The notes below the pieces were generated by a model. The model was not told the DNA's origin and did no database searches. It saw nothing but the letters and a program-made list of their open reading frames with translations. Below are positions 34,659 through 45,360 of a DNA stretch of 49,077 nt, in pieces. Source of the stretch: Collinsella aerofaciens (lineage in GTDB: Bacteria > Actinomycetota > Coriobacteriia > Coriobacteriales > Coriobacteriaceae). Within the stretch, counting starts at the first letter, position 1. The number at the start of each line of letters is the position of its first letter. A program made the translations under genes and the position numbers. The stretch covers positions 1 through 49,077 of the forward strand of contig NZ_JAQLFL010000012.1 of NCBI RefSeq assembly GCF_028206995.1, written 5' to 3'.

Positions 34659-35180
34659 ATGGCTTTTAATACGAAGGTCGATGTAGCCGATACCGAGCTC
34701 GAGGAGAACGAGGCGGTCGTCGCCGAAGCTGAGGATGTGACGCTCGAGGACGAGACTCTCGTCGAGGCCGAGTCCGCCGATGACGCGGACGAGGATGATG
34801 AGGAAACAGACGAGTCCGAGGACTCGCTGACCTATTCCAACGGTGTGATCGAGAAGATCGTTGCCATGGCCACCCGCGAGGTTCCGCACGTTTTGGGCAT
34901 GAAGGGTAACCTCATGCACTTTGTGCAGGAGCAGTTTGGTGCCGAGAACCTGACCAAGGGCGTGACGGTCGAGGTCACCGATGACAATCGCGTGGTCGTC
35001 AACATCTCCGTCATTATCGAGTACGGCGCCTATGCGCCCGCGATCTTCGACGATGTCAAGGCGCGTATCACCGAGCGCCTTGCCGCGATGACCGGCCTTG
35101 AGGTGGCGGGCGTCAACCTGCGCATCGAGGACGTCATCACCCCCGAGGAGTACGAGCACCGCACCAGCCAGCACGAGTAA
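34659..35180 (+). CDS. Asp23/Gls24 family envelope stress response protein
   Basis: The 173-residue protein has an N-terminal stretch of about 55 residues rich in Glu and Asp, followed by the Asp23 domain: YSNGVIEKIVAMATREVPHVLGM, VTVEVTDDNRVVVNISVIIEYG and VAGVNLRIEDVITPEE. Asp23 is abundant, membrane-associated via AmaP and induced by alkaline or cell-wall stress. The start follows AAGGAGG. It is the third gene of a cluster with the AmaP-like and DUF2273-like genes; its long acidic leader is unlike the short N-termini of many homologues. Confidence 0.9.
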   Translation: MAFNTKVDVADTELEENEAVVAEAEDVTLEDETLVEAESADDADEDDEETDESEDSLTYSNGVIEKIVAMATREVPHVLGMKGNLMHFVQEQFGAENLTKGVTVEVTDDNRVVVNISVIIEYGAYAPAIFDDVKARITERLAAMTGLEVAGVNLRIEDVITPEEYEHRTSQHE

Positions 35181-35215
35181 CCTTCCAAAAAGGGGCAGGT
35201 TTGTTTTGGCAGGTT
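35179..35215 (+). repeat. GGGACAG-type palindrome, copy G
   Basis: AACCTTCCAAAA and TTTTGGCAGGTT match at 11 of 12 pairs around AGGGGCAGGTTTG, a variant core. Arms correspond to those of copy E. It begins inside the asp23 stop codon. Confidence 0.75.
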
Positions 35216-35233
35216 TTATCTGCGAAAACGTTA

Positions 35234-35276
35234 AACGGCCGACCGCGCAAGCAAAAGCGTGGCCGGCCGTTATTTG
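35234..35276 (+). terminator. Rho-independent terminator after the asp23 cluster
   Basis: AACGGCCGACCGCGC pairs with GCGTGGCCGGCCGTT with one mismatch and one wobble, followed by ATTTGTAT. Confidence 0.75.
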
Positions 35277-35388
35277 TATGCCCCCCGATGTAGGCATACC
35301 GCTCGTCTAACTAGGGGTTGCAATCGTCGCGTTCCGCGTTACCCTAATGGGCGCATTGTTTCCAAATTGTTAACGAGGGGTTGCCGTA

Positions 35389-36411
35389 ATGGCCGACGAG
35401 CACGAAACAGAAAGCAAGGCATGGGCAATTGAGGCCGCCGCGGCAGAGGCGGCATCGCGTGCTGCCGAGGAGATGCATCGTCCTCCCGTAGTGCCGATGG
35501 AGCGCGTGGTTGATCGCACCGATATCGAGCGCGGCGAGCGTGCCGGCCAAAAGCGCAGCCAGGAGCCAGGCTTCCCGCGCTTTTTTGCCGAGCTCAATCT
35601 GGGTCTGATTCTTACGGCCTTTGCCATCGTTGCGTTTAAAACCCCTAATCACTTTGCTTTTGGCGGCACCTCGGGCATGTCGGTCATTCTGTCCACGCTG
35701 TTCCCGACTCTGCCCGTCGGCGTCTTTATGTGGATTATCAACGCGGTTCTCGTCGTTTTGGGCTTTATCTTTTTGGAGCGCAAGGCGATTCTTTGGAGCG
35801 TCTTCGCCTCGTTTGCGCTGTCCGCCTACGTCTCGCTGTTTGAGCTCTTCATTCCGACCGATGTCTCTCTGACGGGTGATATGTGGCTCGACCTGTGCTT
35901 TGCCGTCATCTTGCCGGCGCTCGGCAGTGCCATCGTCTTTGACATCGGCGCCTCGACGGGTGGCACGGACATTCTCGCTATGATCCTCAAACGCCGCACC
36001 ACGCTCGAGATTGGCCGCGCCCTCCTACTGGTCGATATCGGCATCGTGACCATCGCGGCCTTTTTGTATGGCCCGCGTGTCGGTCTGTATTGCGTGCTCG
36101 GCCTGTTTGCCAAGACGCTTGTGGTCGACAAAGCCATTGAGAGCATCCATCTTCGTAAGGTCTGCACGGTCATTTGCTCCGAACCCCTTAAGGTCGAGGA
36201 GTTTATCGTCAAGCATCTCAACCGCACGGCGACCATCAGCCGGGGCTACGGTGCCTTCTCGGGCAAGTGTGTGACGGTGATCATGAGCGTGCTGAGCCGT
36301 CGCGAGGCCGTGCAACTGCGCCGCTATGCGCGCGAAGTCGATCCGGGTGCCTTTATCACGATCGTCGACAGCTCCGAGATCGTCGGCAAGGGCTTCCGCG
36401 GAACGAACTAG
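35389..36411 (+). CDS. YitT family membrane protein
   Basis: The 340-residue protein has a cytoplasmic, Ala/Glu-rich N-terminus of about 65 residues, five to six membrane helices (NLGLILTAFAIVAFKTPNHFAFGG and following) and a C-terminal DUF2179 domain (KVCTVICSEPLKVEEFIVKHL, YGAFSGKCVTVIMSVLSRREAVQLRRYAREVD). The family is common in Gram-positives; its function is unsettled. The start is an ATG after AACGAGGGG. It appears to be a single transcription unit. Confidence 0.88.
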   Translation: MADEHETESKAWAIEAAAAEAASRAAEEMHRPPVVPMERVVDRTDIERGERAGQKRSQEPGFPRFFAELNLGLILTAFAIVAFKTPNHFAFGGTSGMSVILSTLFPTLPVGVFMWIINAVLVVLGFIFLERKAILWSVFASFALSAYVSLFELFIPTDVSLTGDMWLDLCFAVILPALGSAIVFDIGASTGGTDILAMILKRRTTLEIGRALLLVDIGIVTIAAFLYGPRVGLYCVLGLFAKTLVVDKAIESIHLRKVCTVICSEPLKVEEFIVKHLNRTATISRGYGAFSGKCVTVIMSVLSRREAVQLRRYAREVDPGAFITIVDSSEIVGKGFRGTN

Positions 36412-36560
36412 CACAGACGTATTCAACGAACCGCCTGCTGGCGCCGTGTACCTTGCAAATCGGTCATCTTTGAGTATTTGACCCCCCATTGGGCAATAAT
36501 GATGCTAAAGACATCGTTTGCGATCCAAGTGATTCGTTCAAGATACGAAGGGATGATTCT

Positions 36561-37844
<1,284 letters not shown>

Positions 37845-37903
37845 CCATGCCGTCTGCCATTTGGGGACGGGGTAGAAATAGTAGAAATAGCGCTTGAAGA
37901 ATG

Positions 37904-37942
37904 AGCGGGGGCGGACGTGTCGAAACGTCCGCCCCCGCTTTG
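37904..37942. terminator. Bidirectional terminator between zinc-ribbon and M20 genes
   Basis: AGCGGGGGCGGACGT (37904-37918) is perfectly complementary to 37925-37939, with a short T-run (TTT) on the plus strand. It lies between two convergent genes. Confidence 0.75.
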
Positions 37943-37984
37943 ACATCGCGATGTGGCTATGACTGCGAGATGCCAGCGAATCGA

Positions 37985-39448
37985 CTACTCGTCGTGCTTC
38001 TCCTCGCGGCGTGCAGCGGCGCGTGCGTCGTGGATGCCCTTGATCGCGGCATGGCGAGCCGTTCGGGCATCATGGATGGCGTCGCGAGCCTCGGCGGTCG
38101 TCGCCTTGGCAGAGCGCAACTTGGCGGCCAGATCGGGGTTGGTTTCGGCGACCGCGGTAATCGCGGGGCCGTCGAGCTCCTCTTGCGTGGGCTCGGCCAA
38201 AAAGTCGATAGCATACTGGGCGGCCACCATGGAGCCCTTTGCCAGCACGGTCTCGTCGATCTTGTAGAAGCAGGAATGTTGGGCGTACGTGGCGCCAATC
38301 TTGGGGTTGCGCGTGCCTACAAAGGCGAGCACGCCCGGTACGCGACGCAGGTACTCCGAAAAATCCTCGCCCGAAAGCGTGCCGCGATAATGGCTTTGGC
38401 CGGTGGGGCCCAGGCACTTGATTACAGCCTGACGGCAGCGCTCGCTCGAGGCGGCGTCGTTTTCGACCTTGTAGTTGGCGATGGTGTAGTCGGTGAGCTC
38501 TGCCTCGGCGCCCAAGGCGGCCGCGGTATGCTCCACGATGCGGCGCATAAGCTCCGGCATTTCCTCGTGGGTCGAATCGCCGTAGGTGCGCACCGTGCCG
38601 GCGAGGTAGGCCGTGCCGGCGATAACGTTGCGTGCGGTGCCGCCGTGCAGCTCGCCGACGGTGATGACAGCCGGCTCGTAGGGGCTGATCTCGCGCGAGA
38701 CGATGGTCTGCAGGGCGTTGACGATCTCTGCGGCCACCATGACGGCGTCGTGACCGCGCTGGGGCATGGCGCCGTGGCACGAGGTGCCGCGTACATCGAT
38801 ACGGAACCAGTCGGTATTGGCCATGCGCGGTCCGGGCTCGCAGCTCACGGTGCCGGCGTCGACCTCACTCCAGATGTGCGCGGCGTAGGCGCCATCGACG
38901 CCGTCGAGCACACCCGTGCCGATCATGAGCTTAGCGCCCTGGCCGTTTTCCTCGCTGGGCTGGAATACGATGCGGACTTCGCCGTGGATGTCGTCGGTCA
39001 TATGGCGCAGGATTTGCAGCGTTCCGAGCATCATGGCGATATGGCAGTCGTGGCCGCAGGCGTGCATGCAGCCCTCGTTGACGCTGGCGAACTCCTCGCC
39101 GGTCTGCTCGGTGACGGGCAGGGCATCGATGTCGGCGCGCAGCAGGATGCGGCGGCGTGGCGTGCCGTCCTCGCGGTAGGCATCCGGCGCGGTGCCGCGA
39201 AGGGTCGCCACAAGGCCCGTCTTAAGGGGACGCTCGTAGGGGATATTCATGGCGTCAAGCTGGTTGGCGATGTCGGAGGTCGTGCGCTCCTCGGCAAGGC
39301 TCAGCTCCGGGTGCTTATGGAAGTGCCGGCGCTGCTTGATGATATATGGTTCAAATTCGGTAGCGATATCTTTGATGGCTGCGGTGACGTCGTCAGCCGC
39401 GCGAGCCTCGGTCGCCGCCATAATCTGCTGTGCCTTGGTCTTCGTCAT
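37985..39448 (-). CDS. M20 family metallo-amidohydrolase with C-terminal extension
   Basis: The 487-residue protein has the M20 peptidase/aminoacylase core. ADIDALPVTEQTGEEFAS carries one metal ligand and HACGHDCHIAMMLG the catalytic zinc His residues; FQPSEENGQGAKLMI contains the general-base Glu; TYAQHSCFYKIDE near the end holds another ligand. Such enzymes hydrolyse N-acyl or peptide amides of amino acids. About 60 residues at the C-terminus (after AIDFL) are an Ala-, Arg- and Glu-rich helix unusual for the family. The start at 39448 has AAGGAG; the longer frame to 39841 is spurious. It diverges from the amidohydrolase gene. Confidence 0.88.
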   Translation of the reverse strand: MTKTKAQQIMAATEARAADDVTAAIKDIATEFEPYIIKQRRHFHKHPELSLAEERTTSDIANQLDAMNIPYERPLKTGLVATLRGTAPDAYREDGTPRRRILLRADIDALPVTEQTGEEFASVNEGCMHACGHDCHIAMMLGTLQILRHMTDDIHGEVRIVFQPSEENGQGAKLMIGTGVLDGVDGAYAAHIWSEVDAGTVSCEPGPRMANTDWFRIDVRGTSCHGAMPQRGHDAVMVAAEIVNALQTIVSREISPYEPAVITVGELHGGTARNVIAGTAYLAGTVRTYGDSTHEEMPELMRRIVEHTAAALGAEAELTDYTIANYKVENDAASSERCRQAVIKCLGPTGQSHYRGTLSGEDFSEYLRRVPGVLAFVGTRNPKIGATYAQHSCFYKIDETVLAKGSMVAAQYAIDFLAEPTQEELDGPAITAVAETNPDLAAKLRSAKATTAEARDAIHDARTARHAAIKGIHDARAAARREEKHDE

Positions 39449-39616
39449 GGTCGATTTGCTCCTTGCTGGGTTGATCGCAAAATCGTACAGGCTCTCTCCA
39501 GTATGCCACCTGCCGCTAGGGCTGGTAAAGTTGCCGTTTGCCGCTTGGGGTTTTGTTACAAGGGCGGGGGAGTACACTCGGGGGTGTTGAATTTCCTGCC
39601 AGAGATGGGGATGCCC

Positions 39617-41254
39617 ATGCAACATATCGATCGGATTATCCGCTCCAAGAACGTCTTTACCGCGCAAGACGGCATCGATACCGCCCGCGAGCTGGCGATT
39701 GCCATCGCAGGCGACCGTATCGTCGCAGTCGGTGCGCCCGATGACGTGATCGCCGCCGCTCCCGCCGCCACGCCGGTTCTCGACTACGGCGAGCAGTTTG
39801 TCTGCCCCGGTTTCCATGACGCTCATCTGCACTTCTTCCATACCTCGGTCGGATCCTCGCCGTACATGCTCATGGATATGGGCACGTCAGAGGCGGCGCT
39901 GGTGCAGCACGCGCTCGAGTTTTCCCAGGACCTGCCCGACGACGCTTGGGTTGTGACGCAGGGCTGGCGCGACTACCGTTGGGACCCGCCCGAGCATCCT
40001 ACCAAGGCGTCGCTCGATGCGGCATTCCCCGATCGTCCCTGCGTTATGTACTCGGGCGACGGGCATACGCTTTGGCTCAACAGCCGCGCACTCGAGGCAC
40101 TCGGCGTCACGCGCGACAGTGAGCCGCCAGCGGGCGGCAGCTACGACAAGGACGCAAACGGCGAGCTCACGGGCATTGCTCACGAAGCGGCTGCCATGCA
40201 GCTGTTGCCGCGCTGTCTTGAGTGGCTGGGCGAAGATCGCATCGCAAGCGCTTACGCCGATCAAATGAGGCGCATGGCCGAGCAGGGCATCACCTCGATC
40301 TGCGATATGTCGCTCATGCCCATGCCGGGCTGCGATTTTATCCGCGACGACGTCTACGACAAACTGCAGGCAGCCGGCAAGCTGGGCATCCGAGCCCATC
40401 TGTTCCCCACGCTGCTGGATGACCAGTCGCGCTTGGAAGAACTCCAGACCCGCTACGCAAACAACGCGCTGCTCTCGGCGCCAGGCTTTAAACAGTTTTT
40501 CGACGGTGTGTCGAGCGAACACACGGCATATCTCACCGAGCCCTATACCAATCCGCGCTTCCCGGGCGACCAGGGCCGTCTGACGGTTCCCGCCGAGCGC
40601 ATGCGCAAGCTAGTTCTGGCGGCCGCGGAGCGCGGCCACACCGTGCGCATCCACGTCATCGGCGACGGTGCGATTCATGCCGCGCTCGATATCTTTGAGG
40701 AGGCCTCCGACCTGTACGGGCTGCCCCAGCACGGCCATAACACGCTCGAGCACCTGGAGAACCTTCTGCCCGAGGACATCGACCGCCTGCGCAAGCTCAA
40801 CGTGGTTGCTTCGAGCCAGCCCTGCCACATTACACTCGACCCGGGTGGTCCGGAGCGCGACCTGGGCTTGGAGCGCAGCCGCATCATGTGGCCGTTTGCG
40901 ACCTATAAGCAGCGCGGCATTCGCCAAGCCTTCGGTACCGACAGCCCTATTACGCCCGTTACCAGCATGAATGTGCTCTACACGGCTATCACGCGCCAGG
41001 ACCCCCGCAGCCACTGGCCCGAGGGCGGCTGGTTGCCGAGCGAGCGTATCGACGCGGCAACGACCCTGCGCAACTACACGCTTGGCAGCGCGTACGCAGC
41101 GGGCGACGAGCAAAACCTCGGCAGCCTGGAGCCCGGCAAATACGCCGATCTGGTAGTCCTGGACCAAAACCCGCTCACCATTGACCCTCAAGACCTCCAG
41201 GCCACCAAGGTTCAGGCCGCCTACCTGGCGGGCAACTTGATTTACGAGCGCTAA
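39617..41254 (+). CDS. Amidohydrolase family 3 protein (YtcJ-like)
   Basis: The 545-residue protein is an exoenzyme-like amidohydrolase of the AmidoHydrolase_3/YtcJ group. CPGFHDAHLHFFHT contains the metal HxH, LEHLENLLPED and FGTDSPITPVTSMNVLYTAITR the further His and Asp ligands. Substrate is not known. The ATG at 39617 follows a GGGGA; ATGs at 39605 and 39611 are in frame and possible. The frame is open upstream to 37901 but overlaps the M20 gene on the other strand, which is a shadow. A divergent promoter pair is likely in the 150 bp between it and M20. Confidence 0.88.
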   Translation: MQHIDRIIRSKNVFTAQDGIDTARELAIAIAGDRIVAVGAPDDVIAAAPAATPVLDYGEQFVCPGFHDAHLHFFHTSVGSSPYMLMDMGTSEAALVQHALEFSQDLPDDAWVVTQGWRDYRWDPPEHPTKASLDAAFPDRPCVMYSGDGHTLWLNSRALEALGVTRDSEPPAGGSYDKDANGELTGIAHEAAAMQLLPRCLEWLGEDRIASAYADQMRRMAEQGITSICDMSLMPMPGCDFIRDDVYDKLQAAGKLGIRAHLFPTLLDDQSRLEELQTRYANNALLSAPGFKQFFDGVSSEHTAYLTEPYTNPRFPGDQGRLTVPAERMRKLVLAAAERGHTVRIHVIGDGAIHAALDIFEEASDLYGLPQHGHNTLEHLENLLPEDIDRLRKLNVVASSQPCHITLDPGGPERDLGLERSRIMWPFATYKQRGIRQAFGTDSPITPVTSMNVLYTAITRQDPRSHWPEGGWLPSERIDAATTLRNYTLGSAYAAGDEQNLGSLEPGKYADLVVLDQNPLTIDPQDLQATKVQAAYLAGNLIYER

Positions 41255-41272
41255 TATTCATGTCGTACCGTT

Positions 41273-41320
41273 AAACGCGGCTCGTGCAGCCTATTTTGGG
41301 ATGGCGCTCGAGCCGCGTTT
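41273..41320 (+). terminator. Terminator after the amidohydrolase gene
   Basis: AAACGCGGCTCG (41273-41284) is perfectly complementary to 41309-41320, with a 24-nt loop; TTTGTTT follows. Confidence 0.75.
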
Positions 41321-41825
41321 GTTTGCCAATGGGGGTCCGCTGGGAGCGTCCCCGCTCTGCTGGATTTGGGCGCGGGGCGGAGGCGCCGCTGCCCCGCGCT
41401 CAATTCGGACATCAGCAATGCTGTTTCTTGGTGTTTTGCATACTTCCCATTACAGATTGCATAAAAAAGGCTGGGATGTTCTTCCTGATCCTGATGTACC
41501 CCCGCCCGTGCCGTGCAAAAAACGGAGTATTCAGCACCGCGAGCTCTGCCGGTGCCGCTGCAGTCGGGTGGCATTGCGGAGATCGACGTCATTTTGGGGT
41601 CCGACGTGGCGCGAGGCATGCTTGTTTGTCTCGACGAGGCCCGTCTGCCGACCCAAATCGCCGGCCGAAGGCTACCGTGGGACTAATTAGATGCGCCCGG
41701 TGCGTATGCATTTGTCCCGGCCTGCTGAAAACTCCCAAAAATGCACAGTGCTCCCCAGGGGACCCGTGCGCGCAACGAAAACCATGCCCATGTCGCTATC
41801 CGCATCGCCATTTTGCTGCACTAAC
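41321..41825. other. 505-bp non-coding stretch upstream of the groES palindrome
   Basis: No convincing gene is visible on either strand. It contains a strong hairpin at 41370-41399 (GCGCGGGGC with GCCCCGCGC around GGCGCC). The open frames at 41284-41892 show no domain. It may hold decayed sequence or an RNA I cannot recognise. Confidence 0.6.
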
Positions 41826-42036
41826 TTTTCTGAATGCCGGGCTCGAATTAGTTAACCTGCCTCCCGTGTGGCTCCGGAGGGGCGGGGCATAAGGTTTATC
41901 GCGAGTTCCGCACGAGCCGAAGGCCACTTAATGTGGCCTTCGTGCGAGCAGGACTGCCCGAGCAGGAAACCTTATGCCCCGCCCCTCCGGAGCCACACGG
42001 GAGCCACCGCTAAGTTATCCCCCGGCATTCAGAAAA
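41826..42036. repeat. 211-bp nested palindrome upstream of groES
   Basis: Outer arms of 16 bp (TTTTCTGAATGCCGGG at 41826-41841, inverted at 42021-42036) enclose inner arms of 37 bp (41861-41897 and 41967-42003), both perfect, and a central hairpin GAAGGCCAC with GTGGCCTTC (41919-41927, 41933-41941). All three centre near 41931. The left and right outer arms can be extended imperfectly with GCACT. It ends 138 bp before groES. It looks like a MITE or REPIN, not a simple terminator. Confidence 0.8.
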
Positions 42037-42136
42037 TCTAAGTGCCAAAAAAAAAGATTTTTTGACTCCGTGTTGTATAACCCGCCATTCGTGGGTACCA
42101 TTCAACGCGTACGCAAACAAAAAGGGTTAATTCGCG

Positions 42137-42145
42137 TGGTATAAC
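42137..42145 (+). promoter_or_regulatory. Candidate extended -10 promoter for groES
   Basis: TGGTATAAC at 42137-42145 has an extended -10 form and lies 29 bp before the groES start. A second TATAAC at 42076-42081 has the same surroundings (GTTGTATAACCCGC compared with GTGGTATAACCGCGC). No CIRCE (TTAGCACTC with GAGTGCTAA) or HAIR site is visible. Confidence 0.45.
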
Positions 42146-42173
42146 CGCGCGGCCCAAAAAGGAGGAGACAAGC

Positions 42174-42467
42174 ATGTCGTCTTTGAAGCCGCTTGCAGAT
42201 CGTGTTCTGGTCAAGCCCGACGAGGCCGAGCAGAAGACCGCTTCTGGTCTGTATATCGCCAGCAACGCTCAGGAGAAGCCGCAGCGCGGCACCATCGTTG
42301 CCGTGGGCGCCGGCAAGGTCAACGACAAGGGTGAGCGCATCCCCATGGACGTCAAGGTCGGCGACGTTGTCATCTACGGTAAGTTCGGTGGCAACGAGGT
42401 CAAGGTCGACGGCGAGAAGTATCTGCTGATGCGCGCCGACGACATCTACGCTGTCGTCGAGGCCTAG
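42174..42467 (+). CDS. groES: Co-chaperonin GroES
   Basis: The 97-residue protein has the GroES layout: PLADRVLVKPDEAEQKTASGLYI, the mobile loop, GTIVAVGAGK and KVDGEKYLLMRADDIYAVVE. It caps GroEL to enclose substrate. The start follows GGAGGAG. groEL lies 96 bp downstream on the same strand, so they form an operon. Confidence 0.97.
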   Translation: MSSLKPLADRVLVKPDEAEQKTASGLYIASNAQEKPQRGTIVAVGAGKVNDKGERIPMDVKVGDVVIYGKFGGNEVKVDGEKYLLMRADDIYAVVEA

Positions 42468-42485
42468 TCTCGTCAGAATCTCTGA

Positions 42486-44201
<1,716 letters not shown>

Positions 44202-44227
44202 GGCCGACAAGGTCTAGAACTCCCACC

Positions 44228-44372
44228 GGGAATCCGGGGGCGGGACGGGGACTTCTCTCCGGAACGTCCTCGGACATGCAAAGAGGCTCCGCATCGCGCT
44301 TCGCGCTGCGGAGCCTCTTTGCGTCCTGCGGAATATTCCGGAGAGAAGTCCCCGTCCCGCCCCCGGATTCCC
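44228..44372. repeat. 145-bp nested palindrome downstream of groEL
   Basis: Perfect 37-bp arms lie at 44228-44264 and 44336-44372, with an inner hairpin CAAAGAGGCTCCGCA with TGCGGAGCCTCTTTG at 44279-44293 and 44307-44321. The spacing between outer arm ends (145 bp) and the arm length equal those of the inner arms before groES (143 bp, 37 bp), although arm sequences differ. The inner hairpin may terminate groEL transcription. Direct repeats CGTCCTCGG and CGTCCTGCGG flank it. Confidence 0.85.
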
Positions 44373-44538
44373 TGCGTTTACGGCCTTGAGGCCGGCGGGC
44401 GGAGAAGGATGTGGTCGATAGGGATGCGTGTCCCCTTCGCTGTTTCGCGCTTTGCGCGAAAGGCGCGTTGCTTTGGGATGGGTGGGGAACGTGGTTGCTT
44501 TGGCAACTGATCTCCGCCACAAATTACCCTTGGCATAC

Positions 44539-44566
44539 TTGCGCGAGAACCTGCTCGTGCTACACT
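44539..44566 (+). promoter_or_regulatory. Promoter of the FMN riboswitch transcript
   Basis: TTGCGC (44539-44544) and TACACT (44561-44566) are 16 bp apart; a transcript would start about 10 bp downstream, just at the riboswitch. Confidence 0.5.
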
Positions 44567-44573
44567 TGCAATT

Positions 44574-44758
44574 GCTGTTTCAGGGCGGGGTGGAATTCCC
44601 CACTGGCGGTAAATCGGGCGGTGCCAAAGGGGCGCCGTGGCACAGGCGAGGTGCCTGCGACCGAGCCGATGAGTCCGCGACCCGTGCGTGTGTTGGTTCG
44701 CATGCCGGCTGAACTGGTGAGATCCCAGTACCAACGGTTAGAGTCCGGATGAAAGAGG
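44574..44758 (+). promoter_or_regulatory. FMN riboswitch (RFN element)
   Basis: Conserved RFN blocks are present in order: CAGGGCGGGGTGGAATTCC, CACTGGCGGTAAATC, GAGTCCGCGACCCG, GAACTGGTGAGATCCC, CAGTACCAACGGTTA and GAGTCCGGATGAAAGAG. The P1 strands CTGTTTC and GAAAGAG close the aptamer. FMN binding would reduce expression of the downstream ribU-ecfA-ecfT genes. The ATG at 44749 inside the aptamer is not the start of ribU. Confidence 0.95.
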
Positions 44759-44769
44759 CAGGTGATCTT

Positions 44770-45360
44770 ATGTCTGAACAGTCGCAGCATATCCATTTTG
44801 AGAACACGAATAGGTGGAGCACCAAACAGCTCGTTACCATGGCGCTGATGTGCGCCTTGGGCGCCCTGTTTATGTATGTGCAGCTGCCCATCCTTCCTTC
44901 GGCGCCGTTTTTGACGTATGACCCGTCGCTGGTGCCGGCGATGGTGTGTGGATTTGCGTATGGTCCCGGCGCCGGTACCGCTGTTGCCGCTATGGCTATC
45001 GTTATCCATGCGCTTACCACGGGCGATTGGGTCGGTGCGCTTATGAACTTGGTTGCCACGCTGGGCTATATTCTGCCTGCGGCTATCGTCTATCAGAAGA
45101 TGCACACCTACAAGGGTGCCGTGATTGGCCTGGCGCTCGGCGTCATTGCCGCTACGGCGCTGTCTATGGTCGCAAACCTTACTATTGGCGTATGGTTCTG
45201 GTATGGCTCGGTCGATGTGATCGCCCCGCTCATGATTCCTGCCGTGCTGCCGTTCAACCTTATCAAGACCGTGCTTAACTCGGTGTTGACACTGGCGGTG
45301 TATAAAGCGGTCTCCAACCTCATCACGCCTAAAAAGGACCAGGTCAAAGGCCGCGCATGA
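44770..45360 (+). CDS. ribU: ECF transporter S component, riboflavin-type RibU
   Basis: The 196-residue protein has six membrane helices and the RibU-like pattern TKQLVTMALMCALGALFMYV, LTYDPSLVPAMVCGFAYGPGAGT. S components bind the vitamin and dock on EcfT/EcfA/EcfA'. Riboflavin is inferred from the FMN riboswitch immediately upstream; the protein itself does not prove it. The start at 44770 is weakly supported (AGGCAGG); the earlier ATG at 44749 lies in the riboswitch. It overlaps the next gene by 4 bp (ATGA). Confidence 0.9.
   Translation: MSEQSQHIHFENTNRWSTKQLVTMALMCALGALFMYVQLPILPSAPFLTYDPSLVPAMVCGFAYGPGAGTAVAAMAIVIHALTTGDWVGALMNLVATLGYILPAAIVYQKMHTYKGAVIGLALGVIAATALSMVANLTIGVWFWYGSVDVIAPLMIPAVLPFNLIKTVLNSVLTLAVYKAVSNLITPKKDQVKGRA

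Noticed and set aside
37859..37890. GGGGACGGGGTAGAAATAGTAGAAATAG as another palindrome copy
   Set aside because: It resembles the GGGACAG core but has no complementary arms; only a short direct repeat (TAGAAATAG) is present.
37901..39604. 5' extension of the amidohydrolase frame across the M20 gene
   Set aside because: The extension has no motifs and lies antisense to a well-supported M20 gene; ATGs at 39605-39617 begin the conserved protein.
41284..41892. 202-residue frame upstream of groES
   Set aside because: No ribosome binding site, no domain, runs into the 211-bp palindrome; composition is not that of a gene.
42062..42081. TTGACT and TATAAC as a groES promoter
   Set aside because: The spacer is only 8 bp, so they cannot act together.
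44749..44769. Upstream ATG for ribU
   Set aside because: It lies within the conserved 3' strand of the FMN riboswitch (GGATGAAAGAG); 44770 is the better start.
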